A DNA stretch of 64,000 nt from Crossaster papposus (lineage: Eukaryota > Echinodermata > Asteroidea > Velatida > Solasteridae): positions 1,674,001-1,738,000 of the forward strand of contig JBAIAA010000021.1 in assembly GCA_037893245.1 (NCBI GenBank), read 5' to 3'. The number at the start of each line of letters is the position of its first letter. Position 1 is the stretch's first letter. The position numbers and the translations under genes were made by a program. Below, in pieces: positions 12,501 to 24,242 of this stretch. The notes beneath the pieces were generated by a model. That model was not told the DNA's origin. It made no database searches and was given only the letters and a program-made list of their open reading frames with translations.

Positions 12501-14710
12501 ATAATTTTCACAAATATACTCAAGAATGAGAGATGTGTTGGGGGATTAGCTCAAATGGTAGAGCGCTCGCTTAGCATGCGAGAGGTACCGGGATCGATAC
12601 CCGGATCTTCCAAATAATATTTGTTCATTTTTACTGCATGGTATTTCTTTATTTTATAATTTTCACAAATATACTCAAGAATGAGAGATGTGTTGGGGGA
12701 TTAGCTCAAATGGTAGAGCGCTCGCTTAGCATGCGAGAGGTACCGGGATCGATACCCGGATCTTCCAAATAATATGTGTTGATTTTTACTGTATGGCATT
12801 TCTTCATTTTCTAATTTTCTAAAATATACTCAAGAAAGAGATGTGTGTTGGGGGATTAGCTCAAATGGTAGAGCGCTCGTTTTGCATGTGAGATGTACCG
12901 GGATCGATACCCGGATCTTCCATATAATATTTGTTGATTTTTACTGCATGGTATTTCTTCTTTTTATAATTTTCACAAAAATACTCAAGAATGAGAGATG
13001 TGTTGGGGGATTAGCTCAAATGGTGGGGCGCTCGCTTAGCATGCGAGAGGTACCGGGATCGGTACCCGGATCTTCCAAATAATATTTGTTCATTTTTACT
13101 GCATCGTATTTCTTCATTTTATAATTTTCACAAATATACTCAAGAATGACAGATGTGTTGGGGGATTAGCTCAAATGGTGGAGCGCTCGCTTAGCATGCG
13201 AGAGGTACCGGGATCGATACCCGGATCTTCCAAATAATTATGTGTTGATTTTTACTGTATGGCATTTCTTCATTTTGTAATTTTCTAAAATATACTCAAG
13301 AAAGAAATGTGTGTTGGGGGATTAGCTCAAATGGTAGAGCGCTCGCTTAGCATGCGAGAGGTACCGTGATCGATACCCGGATCTTCCAAATAATTATGTG
13401 TTGATTTTTACTGTATGGCATTTCTTCATTTTGTAATTTTCTAAAATATACTCAAGAAAGAGATGTGTGTTGGGGGATTAGCTCAAATGGTAGAGCGCTC
13501 GCTTTGCATGTGAGATGTACCGGGATCGATACCCGGATCTTCCATATAATATTTGTTGATTTTTACTGCATGGTATTTCTTCATTGTATAATTTTCACAA
13601 ATATACTCAAGAATGAGAGATGTGTTGGGGGATTAGCTCAAATGGTAGAGCGCTCGCTTAGCATGCGAGAGGTACCGGGATCGATACCCGGATCTTCCAA
13701 ATAATATTTCTTCATTTTTACTGCATGGTATTTCTTTATTTTATAATTTTCACAAATATACTCAAGAATGAGAGATGTGTTGGGGGATTAGCTCAAATGG
13801 TAGAGCGCTCGCTTAGCATGCGAGAGGTACCGGGAACGATACCCGGATCTTCCAAATAATATGTGTTGATTTTTACAGTATGGCATTTCTTCATTTTGTA
13901 ATTTTTACAAATATACTCAAGAGTGAGAGGCGTGTTGGGGGATTAGCTCAAATGGTAGAGCGCTCGCTTAGCATGCGAGAGGTACCGGGATCGATACCCG
14001 GATCTTCCAAATAATATGTGTTAATTTTTACTGTATGGCATTTCTTCATTTTGTAATTTTCTAAAATATACTCAAGAAAGAGATGTGTGTTGGGGGATTA
14101 GCTAAAATGGTAGAGCGCTCGCTTTGCATGTGAGATGTACCGGGATCGATACCCGGATCTTCCAAATAATATTTCTTCATTTTTACTGCATGGTATTTCT
14201 TTATGTTATAATTTTCACAAATATACTCAAGAATGAGAGATGTGTTGGGGATTAGCTCAAATGGTAGAGCGCTCGCTTAGCATGCGAGAGGTACCGGGAT
14301 CGATACCCGGATCTTCCAAATAATATGTGTTGATTTTTACTGTATGGCATTTCTTCATTTTGTAATTTTCTAAAATATACTCAAGAAAGAGATGTGTGTT
14401 TGGGGATTAGCTAAAATGGTAGAGCGCTCGCTTTGCATGTGAGATGTACCGGGATCGATACCCGGATCTTCCATATAATATTTGTTGATTTTTACTGCAT
14501 GGTATTTCTTCATTTTATAATTTTCACAAATATACTCAAGAATGAGAGATGTGTTGGGGGATTAGCTCAAATGGTAGAGCGCTCGCTTAGCATGCGAGAG
14601 GTACCGTGATCGATACCCGGATCTTCCAAATAATATTTGTTCATTTTTACAGCATGGTATTTCTTCATTTTATAATTTTCACAAATATACTCAAGAATGA
14701 GAGATGTTTT

Positions 14711-14783
14711 GGGGGATTAGCTCAAATGGTAGAGCGCTCGCTTGGCATGCGAGAGGTACCGGGATCGATACCCGGATCTTCCA
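14711..14783 (+). tRNA. tRNA-Ala(GGC)
   Basis: Complete cloverleaf, anticodon GGC at 14744-14746. It belongs to a five-unit block repeated 775 bp downstream, where its partner starts at 15486. Confidence 0.92.
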
Positions 14784-15485
14784 AATAATATGTGTTCATT
14801 TTTACTGTATGGCATTTCTTCATTTTGTAATTTTCTAAAATATACTAAAGAAAGAGATGTGTGTTGGGGGATTAGCTCAAATGGTAGAGCGCTCGCTTAG
14901 CATGCGAGAGGTACTGGGATCGATACCCGGATCTTCCAAATAATTATGTGTTGATTTTTACTGTATGGAATTTCTTCATTTTGTAATTTTCTAAAATATA
15001 CTCAAGAAAGAGAAGTGTGTTGGGGGATTAGCTCAAATGGTAGAGCGCTCGCTTTGCATGTGAGATGTACCGGGATCGATACCCGGATCTTCCATATAAT
15101 ATTTGTTGATTTTTACTGCATGGTATTTCTTCATTTTATAATTTTCAAAATATACTCAAGAATGAGAGATGTGTTGGGGGATTAGCTCAAATGGTAGAGC
15201 GCTCGCTTAGCATGCGAGAGGTACCGGGATCGATACCCGGATCTTCCAAATAACATTTCTTCATTTTTACTGCATGGTATTTCTTTATTTTATAATTTTC
15301 ACAAATATACTCAAGAATGAGAGATGTGTTGGGGGATTAGCTCAAATGGTAGAGCGCTCGCTTAGCATGCGAGAGGTACCGGGAACGATACCCGGATCTT
15401 CCAAATAATATTTGTTCATTTTTACTGCATGGTATTTCTTCATTTTATAATTTTCACAAATATACTCAAGAATGAGAGATGTTTT

Positions 15486-15558
15486 GGGGGATTAGCTCAA
15501 ATGGTAGAGCGCTCGCTTGGCATGCGAGAGGTACCGGGATCGATACCCGGATCTTCCA
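15486..15558 (+). tRNA. tRNA-Ala(GGC)
   Basis: Complete cloverleaf, anticodon GGC at 15519-15521. Duplicate of the gene at 14711 in the 775-bp block duplication. Confidence 0.92.
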
Positions 15559-17655
15559 AATAATATGTGTTCATTTTTACTGTATGGCATTTCTTCATTT
15601 TGTAATTTTCTAAAATATACTAAAGAAAGAGATGTGTGTTGGGGGATTAGCTCAAATGGTAGAGCGCTCGCTTAGCATGCGAGAGGTACTGGGATCGATA
15701 CCCGGATCTTCCAAATAATTATGTGTTGATTTTTACTGTATGGAATTTCTTCATTTTGTAATTTTCTAAAATATACTCAAGAAAGAGAAGTGTGTTGGGG
15801 GATTAGCTCAAATGGTAGAGCGCTCGCTTTGCATGTGAGATGTACCGGGATCGATACCCGGATCTTCCATATAATATTTGTTGATTTTTACTGCATGGTA
15901 TTTCTTCATTTTATAATTTTCAAAATATACTCAAGAATGAGAGATGTGTTGGGGGATTAGCTCAAATGGTAGAGCGCTCGCTTAGCATGCGAGAGGTACC
16001 GGGATCGATACCCGGATCTTCCAAATAACATTTCTTCATTTTTACTGCATGGTATTTCTTTATTTTATAATTTTCACAAATATACTCAAGAATGAGAGAT
16101 GTGTTGGGGGATTAGCTCAAATGGTAGAGCGCTCGCTTAGCATGCGAGAGGTACCGGGAACGATACCCGGATCTTCCAAATAATATGTGTTGATTTTTAC
16201 TGTATGGCATTTCTTCATTTTGTAATTTTCTAAAATATACTCAAGAAAGAGATGTGTGTTGGGGGATTAGCTAAAATGGTAGAGCGCTCGCTTTGCATGT
16301 GAGATGTACCGGGATCGATACCCGGATCTTCCATATAATATTTGTTGATTTTTACTGCATGGTATTTCTTCATTTTATAATTTTCACAAATATACTCAAG
16401 AATGAGAGATGTGTTGGGGGATTAGCTCAAATGGTAGAGCGCTCGCTTAGCATGCGAGAGATACCGGGATCGATACCCGGATCTTCCAATTAATATTTGT
16501 TCATTTTTACTGCATGGTATTTCTTCATTTTATAATTTTCACAAATATACTCAAGAATGAGAGATGTTTTGGGGGATTAGCTCAAATGGTAGAGCGCTCG
16601 CTTAGCATGCGAGAGGTACCGGGATCGATACCCGGATCTTCCAAATAATATGTGTTCATTTTTACTGTATGGCATTTCTTCATTTTGTAATTTTCTAAAA
16701 TATACTCAAGAAAGAGATGTGTGTTGGGGGATTAGCTCAAATGGTAGAGCGCTCGCTTTGCATGTGAGATGTACCGGGATCGATACCCGGATCTTCCATA
16801 TAATATTTGTTGATTTTTACTGCATGGTATTTCTTCATTTTATAATTTTCACAAATATACTCAAGAATGAGAGATGTGTTGGGGGATTAGCTCAAATGGT
16901 AGAGCGCTCGCTTAGCATGCGAGAGGTACCGGGATCGATACCCGGATCTTCCAAATAATATTTGTTCATTTTTACTGCATGGTATTTCTTCATTTTATAA
17001 TTTTCACAAATATACTCAAGAATGAGAGATGTTTTGGGGGATTAGCTCAAATGGTAGAGCGCTCGCTTAGCATGCGAGAGATACGGGGATCGATACCCGG
17101 ATCTTCCAATTAATATTTGTTCATTTTTACTGCATGGTATTTCTTCATTTTATAATTTTCACAAATATACTCACGAATGAGAGATGTTTTGGGGGATTAG
17201 CTCAAATGGTAGAGCGCTCGCTTAGCATGCGAGAGGTACCGGGATCGATACCCGGATCTTCCAAATAATATGTGTTCATTTTTACTGTATGGCATTTCTT
17301 CATTTTGTAATTTTCTAAAATATACTCAAGAAAGAGATGTGTGTTGGGGGATTAGCTCAAATGGTAGAGCGCTCGCTTTGCATGTGAGATGTACCGGGAT
17401 CGATACCCGGATCTTCCATATAATATTTGTTGATTTTTACTGCATGGTATTTCTTCATTTTATAATTTTCACAAATATACTCAAGAATGAGAGATGTGTT
17501 GGGGGATTAGCTCAAATGGTAGAGCGCTCGCTTAGCATGCGAGAGGTACCGGGATCGATACCCGGATCTTCCAAATAATATTTGTTCATTTTTACTGCAT
17601 GGTATTTCTTCATTTTATAATTTTCACAAATATACTCAAGAATGAGAGATGTTTT

Positions 17656-17728
17656 GGGGGATTAGCTCAAATGGTAGAGCGCTCGCTTGGCATGCGAGAG
17701 GTACCGGGATCGATACCCGGATCTTCCA
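17656..17728 (+). tRNA. tRNA-Ala(GGC)
   Basis: Complete cloverleaf, anticodon GGC at 17689-17691. The next unit carries GTAAAGCG in place of GTAGAGCG, a linked variant seen after several GGC copies. Confidence 0.92.
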
Positions 17729-18741
17729 AATAATATGTGTTCATTTTTACTGTATGGCATTTCTTCATTTTGTAATTTTCTAAAATATACTCAAGAAAGA
17801 GATGTGTGTTGGGGGATTAGCTCAAATGGTAAAGCGCTCGCTTAGCATGCGAGAGGTACCGGGATCGATACCCGGATCTTCCAAATAATTATGTGTTGAT
17901 TTTTACTGTATGGAATTTCTTCATTTTGTAATTTTCTAAAATATACTCAAGAAAGAGATGTGTGTTGGGGGATTAGCTCAAATGGTAGAGCGCTCGCTTT
18001 GCATGTGAGATGTACCGGGATCGATACCCGGATCTTCCATATAATATTTGTTGATTTTTACTGCATGGTATTTCTTCATTTTATAATTTTCACAAATATA
18101 CTCAAGAATGAGAGATGTGTTGGGGGATTAGCTCAAATGGTAGAGCGCTCGCTTAGCATGCGAGAGGTACCGGGATCGATACCCGGATCTTCCAAATAAT
18201 ATTTCTTCATTTTTACTGCATGGTATTTCTTTATTTTATAATTTTCACAAATATACTCAAGAATGAGAGATGTGTTGGGGGATTAGCTCAAATGGTAGAG
18301 CGCTCGCTTAGCATGCGAGAGGTACCGGGAACGATACCCGGATCATCCAAATAATATGTGTTGATTTTTACTGCATGGCATTTCTTCATTTTGTAATTTT
18401 CTAAAATATACTCAAGAAAGAGATGTGTGTTGGGGGATTAGCTCAAATGGTAGAGCGCTCGCTTTGCATGTGAGATGTACCGGGATCGATACCCGGATCT
18501 TCCATATAATATTTGTTGATTTTTACTGCATGGTATTTCTTCATTTTATAATTTTCACAAATATACTCAAGAATGAGAGATGTGTTGGGGGATTAGCTCA
18601 AATGGTAGAGCGCTCGCTTAGCATGCGAGAGGTACCGGGATCGATACCCGGATCTTCCAAATAATATTTGTTCATTTTTACTGCATGGTATTTCTTCATT
18701 TTATAATTTTCACAAATATACTCAAGAATGAGAGATGTTTT

Positions 18742-18814
18742 GGGGGATTAGCTCAAATGGTAGAGCGCTCGCTTGGCATGCGAGAGGTACCGGGATCGAT
18801 ACCCGGATCTTCCA
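18742..18814 (+). tRNA. tRNA-Ala(GGC)
   Basis: Complete cloverleaf, anticodon GGC at 18775-18777. The next unit (18897) is also GGC, the only adjacent GGC pair I saw. Confidence 0.92.
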
Positions 18815-18896
18815 AATAATATGTGTTCATTTTTACTGTATGGCATTTCTTCATTTTGTAATTTTCTAAAATATACTCAAGAAAGAGATGTGTGTT

Positions 18897-18969
18897 GGGG
18901 GATTAGCTCAAATGGTAGAGCGCTCGCTTGGCATGCGAGAGGTACCGGGATCGATACCCGGATCTTCCA
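18897..18969 (+). tRNA. tRNA-Ala(GGC), recombinant flank
   Basis: Complete cloverleaf, anticodon GGC at 18930-18932. Unlike most GGC genes it is preceded by the GTGTGTT spacer type, so the gene and spacer classes have been recombined here, probably by unequal exchange with the neighbour at 18742. Confidence 0.92.
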
Positions 18970-19982
18970 AATAATATGTGTTCATTTTTACTGTATGGCA
19001 TTTCTTCATTTTGTAATTTTCTAAAATATACTCAAGAAAGAGATGTGTGTTGGGGGATTAGCTCAAATGGTAAAGCGCTCGCTTAGCATGCGAGAGGTAC
19101 CGGGATCGATACCCGGATCTTCCAAATAATTATGTGTTGATTTTTACTGTATGGAATTTCTTCATTTTGTAATTTTCTAAAATATACTCAAGAAAGAGAT
19201 GTGTGTTGGGGGATTAGCTCAAATGGTAGAGCGCTCGCTTTGCATGTGAGATGTACCGGGATCGATACCCGGATCTTCCATATAATATTTGTTGATTTTT
19301 ACTGCATGGTATTTCTTCATTTTATAATTTTCACAAATATACTCAAGAATGAGAGATGTGTTGGGGGATTAGCTCAAATGGTAGAGCGCTCGCTTAGCAT
19401 GCGAGAGGTACCGGGATCGATACCCGGATCTTCCAAATAATATTTCTTCATTTTTACTGCATGGTATTTCTTTATTTTATAATTTTCACAAATATACTCA
19501 AGAATGAGAGATGTGTTGGGGGATTAGCTCAAATGGTAGAGCGCTCGCTTAGCATGCGAGAGGTACCGGGAACGATACCCGGATCATCCAAATAATATGT
19601 GTTGATTTTTACTGCATGGCATTTCTTCATTTTGTAATTTTCTAAAATATACTCAAGAAAGAGATGTGTGTTGGGGGATTAGCTCAAATGGTAGAGCGCT
19701 CGCTTTGCATGTGAGATGTACCGGGATCGATACCCGGATCTTCCATATAATATTTGTTGATTTTTACTGCATGGTATTTCTTCATTTTATAATTTTCACA
19801 AATATACTCAAGAATGAGAGATGTGTTGGGGGATTAGCTCAAATGGTAGAGCGCTCGCTTAGCATGCGAGAGGTACCGGGATCGATACCCGGATCTTCCA
19901 AATAATATTTGTTCATTTTTACTGCATGGTATTTCTTCATTTTATAATTTTCACAAATATACTCAAGAATGAGAGATGTTTT

Positions 19983-20055
19983 GGGGGATTAGCTCAAATG
20001 GTAGAGCGCTCGCTTGGCATGCGAGAGGTACCGGGATCGATACCCGGATCTTCCA
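19983..20055 (+). tRNA. tRNA-Ala(GGC)
   Basis: Complete cloverleaf, anticodon GGC at 20016-20018. The downstream spacer is a hybrid that switches from the TGTGTTC start to the TTATAATTTTCAC body. Confidence 0.92.
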
Positions 20056-21377
20056 AATAATATGTGTTCATTTTTACTGCATGGTATTTCTTCATTTTAT
20101 AATTTTCACAAATATACTCAAGAATGAGAGATGTGTTGGGGGATTAGCTCAAATGGTAGAGCGCTCGCTTAGCATGCGAGAGGTACCGGGATTGATACCC
20201 GGATCTTCCAAATAATATTTCTTCATTTTTACTGCATGGTATTTCTTTATTTTATAATTTTCACAAATATACTCAAGAATGAGAGATGTGTTGGGGGATT
20301 AGCTCAAATGGTAGAGCGCTCGATTAGCATGCGAGAGGTACCGGGAACGATACCCGGATCTTCCAAATAATATGTGTTGATTTTTACTGTACGGCATTTC
20401 TTCATTTTGTAATTTTCTAAAATATACTCAAGAAAGAGATGTGTGTTGGGGGATTAGCTAAAATGGTAGAGCGCTCGCTTTGCATGTGAGATGTACCGGG
20501 ATCGATACCCGGATCTTCCATATAATATTTGTTGATTTTTACTGCATGGTATTTCTTCATTTTATAATTTTCACAAATATACTCAAGAATGAGAGATGTG
20601 TTGGGGGATTAGCTCAAATGGTAGAGCGCTCGCTTAGCATGCGAGAGGTACCGGGATCGATACCCGGATCTTCCAATTAATATTTGTTCATTTTTACTGC
20701 ATGGTATTTCTTCATTTTATAATTTTCACAAATATACTCAAGAATGAGAGATGTTTTGGGGGATTAGCTCAAATGGTAGAGCGCTCGCTTAGCATGCGAG
20801 AGGTACCGGGATCGATACCCGGATCTTCCAAATAATATTTGTTCATTTTTACTGCATGGTATTTCTTCATTTTATAATTTTCACAAATATACTCAAGAAT
20901 GAGAGATGTTTTGGGGGATTAGCTCAAATGGTAGAGCGCTCGCTTAGCATGCGAGAGGTACCGGGATCGATACCCGGATCTTCCAAATAATATGTGTTCA
21001 TTTTTACTGTATGGCATTTCTTCATTTTGTGATTTTCTAAAATATACTCAAGAAAGAGATGTGTGTTGGGGGATTAGCTCAAATGGTAGAGCGCTCGCTT
21101 TGCATGTGAGATGTACCGGGATCGATACCCGGATCTTCCATATAATATTTGTTGATTTTTACTGCATGGTATTTCTTCATTTTATAATTTTCACAAATAT
21201 ACTCAAGAATGAGCGATGTGTTGGGGGATTAGCTCAAATGGTAGAGCGCTCGCTTAGCATGCGAGAGGTACCGGGATCGATACCCGGATCTTCCAAATAA
21301 TATTTGTTCATTTTTACTGCATGGTATTTCTTCATTTTATAATTTTCACAAATATACCCAAGAATGAGAGATGTTTT

Positions 21378-21450
21378 GGGGGATTAGCTCAAATGGTAGA
21401 GCGCTCGCTTGGCATGCGAGAGGTACCGGGATCGATACCCGGATCTTCCA
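21378..21450 (+). tRNA. tRNA-Ala(GGC)
   Basis: Complete cloverleaf, anticodon GGC at 21411-21413. It belongs to the first copy of the 1706-bp duplicated block. Its partner starts at 23084. Confidence 0.92.
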
Positions 21451-23083
21451 AATAATATGTGTTCATTTTTACTGTATGGCATTTCTTCATTTTGTAATTT
21501 TCTAAAATATACTCAAGAAAGAGATGTGTGTTGGGGGATTAGCTCAAATGGTAAAGCGCTCGCTTAGCATGCGAGAGGTACCGGGATCGATACCCGGATC
21601 TTCCAAATAATTATGTGTTGTTTTTTACTGTATGGAATTTCTTCATTTTGTAATTTTCTAAAATATACTCAAGAAAGAGATGTGTGTTGGGGGATTAGCT
21701 CAAATGGTAGAGCGCTCGCTTTGCATGTGAGATGTACCGGGATCGATACCCGGATCTTCCATATAATATTTGTTGATTTTTACTGCATGGTATTTCTTCA
21801 TTTTATAATTTTCACAAATATACTCAAGAATGAGAGATGTGTTGGGGGATTAGCTCAAATGGTAGAGCGCTCGCTTAGCATGCGAGAGGTACCGGGATCG
21901 ATACCCGGATCTTCCAAATAATATTTCTTCATTTTTACTGCATGGTATTTCTTTATTTTATAATTTTCACAAATATACTCAAGAATGAGAGATGTGTTGG
22001 GGGATTAGCTCAAATGGTAGAGCGCTCGCTTAGCATGCGAGAGGTACCGGGAACGATACCCGGATCATCCAAATAATATGTGTTGATTTTTACTGCATGG
22101 CATTTCTTCATTTTGTAATTTTCTAAAATATACTCAAGAAAGAGATGTGTGTTGGGGGATTAGCTCAAATGGTAGAGCGCTCGCTTTGCATGTGAGATGT
22201 ACCGGGATCGATACCCGGATCTTCCATATAATATTTGTTGATTTTTACTGCATGGTATTTCTTCATTTTATAATTTTCACAAATATACTCAAGAATGAGA
22301 GATGTGTTGGGGGATTAGCTCAAATGGTAGAGCGCTCGCTTAGCATGCGAGAGGTACCGGGATCGATACCCGGATCTTCCAAATAATATTTGTTCATTTT
22401 TACTGCATGGTATTTCTTCATTTTATAATTTTCACAAATATACTCAAGAATGAGAGATGTTTTGGGGGATTAGCTCAAATGGTAGAGCGCTCGCTTAGCA
22501 TGCGAGAGGTACCGGGATCGATACCCGGATCTTCCAAATAATATTTGTTCATTTTTACTGCATGGTATTTCTTCATTTTATAATTTTCACAAATATACTC
22601 AAGAATGAGAGATGTTTTGGGGGATTAGCTCAAATGGTAGAGCGCTCGCTTAGCATGCGAGAGGTACCGGGATCGATACCCGGATCTTCCAAATAATATG
22701 TGTTCATTTTTACTGTATGGCATTTCTTCATTTTGTGATTTTCTAAAATATACTCAAGAAAGAGATGTGTGTTGGGGGATTAGCTCAAATGGTAGAGCGC
22801 TCGCTTTGCATGTGAGATGTACCGGGATCGATACCCGGATCTTCCATATAATATTTGTTGATTTTTACTGCATGGTATTTCTTCATTTTATAATTTTCAC
22901 AAATATACTCAAGAATGAGCGATGTGTTGGGGGATTAGCTCAAATGGTAGAGCGCTCGCTTAGCATGCGAGAGGTACCGGGATCGATACCCGGATCTTCC
23001 AAATAATATTTGTTCATTTTTACTGCATGGTATTTCTTCATTTTATAATTTTCACAAATATACCCAAGAATGAGAGATGTTTT

Positions 23084-23156
23084 GGGGGATTAGCTCAAAT
23101 GGTAGAGCGCTCGCTTGGCATGCGAGAGGTACCGGGATCGATACCCGGATCTTCCA
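23084..23156 (+). tRNA. tRNA-Ala(GGC)
   Basis: Complete cloverleaf, anticodon GGC at 23117-23119. Partner of the gene at 21378 in the 1706-bp block duplication. Both follow the rare TACCCAAG spacer variant. Confidence 0.92.
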
Positions 23157-24169
23157 AATAATATGTGTTCATTTTTACTGTATGGCATTTCTTCATTTTG
23201 TAATTTTCTAAAATATACTCAAGAAAGAGATGTGTGTTGGGGGATTAGCTCAAATGGTAAAGCGCTCGCTTAGCATGCGAGAGGTACCGGGATCGATACC
23301 CGGATCTTCCAAATAATTATGTGTTGTTTTTTACTGTATGGAATTTCTTCATTTTGTAATTTTCTAAAATATACTCAAGAAAGAGATGTGTGTTGGGGGA
23401 TTAGCTCAAATGGTAGAGCGCTCGCTTTGCATGTGAGATGTACCGGGATCGATACCCGGATCTTCCATATAATATTTGTTGATTTTTACTGCATGGTATT
23501 TCTTCATTTTATAATTTTCACAAATATACTCAAGAATGAGAGATGTGTTGGGGGATTAGCTCAAATGGTAGAGCGCTCGCTTAGCATGCGAGAGGTACCG
23601 GGATCGATACCCGGATCTTCCAAATAATATTTCTTCATTTTTACTGCATGGTATTTCTTTATTTTATAATTTTCACAAATATACTCAAGAATGAGAGATG
23701 TGTTGGGGGATTAGCTCAAATGGTAGAGCGCTCGCTTAGCATGCGAGAGGTACCGGGAACGATACCCGGATCATCCAAATAATATGTGTTGATTTTTACT
23801 GCATGGCATTTCTTCATTTTGTAATTTTCTAAAATATACTCAAGAAAGAGATGTGTGTTGGGGGATTAGCTCAAATGGTAGAGCGCTCGCTTTGCATGTG
23901 AGATGTACCGGGATCGATACCCGGATCTTCCATATAATATTTGTTGATTTTTACTGCATGGTATTTCTTCATTTTATAATTTTCACAAATATACTCAAGA
24001 ATGAGAGATGTGTTGGGGGATTAGCTCAAATGGTAGAGCGCTCGCTTAGCATGCGAGAGGTACCGGGATCGATACCCGGATCTTCCAAATAATATTTGTT
24101 CATTTTTACTGCATGGTATTTCTTCATTTTATAATTTTCACAAATATACTCAAGAATGAGAGATGTTTT

Positions 24170-24242
24170 GGGGGATTAGCTCAAATGGTAGAGCGCTCGC
24201 TTGGCATGCGAGAGGTACCGGGATCGATACCCGGATCTTCCA
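24170..24242 (+). tRNA. tRNA-Ala(GGC), last copy seen
   Basis: Complete cloverleaf, anticodon GGC at 24203-24205. No GGC copy was found from here to the right end of the window. Confidence 0.92.

Larger units (their letters stand above)
14626..16175 (+). repeat. Five-unit (775-bp) tandem block duplication
   Basis: Rare variants recur at a 775-bp offset: CTAAAGAAAG (near 14844 and 15619), GTACTGGG in a T stem (14911, 15686), AGAAGTGTG (15011, 15786), TTTTCAAAATAT (15144, 15921) and AATAACATTTC (15250, 16025). Edges are approximate. Private variants shared in the same order show that five units were copied as a block, not that single genes mutated in parallel. Confidence 0.85.
20690..24200 (+). 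repeat. Eleven-unit (1706-bp) tandem block duplication
   Basis: Copy A is about 20690-22395 and copy B about 22396-24101 or slightly beyond. Shared private variants at a 1706-bp offset include TTGTGATTTT (21028, 22734), GAGCGATGTG (21211, 22917), TACCCAAG (21356, 23062), GTAAAGCG (21551, 23257), TTGTTTTTTACTG (21618, 23324) and GGATCATCC (22063, 23769). The match looks almost perfect, implying a recent event. Flanking units differ at the outer edges (AATTAATATT against AAATAATATT), which helps place the ends. Confidence 0.88.
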
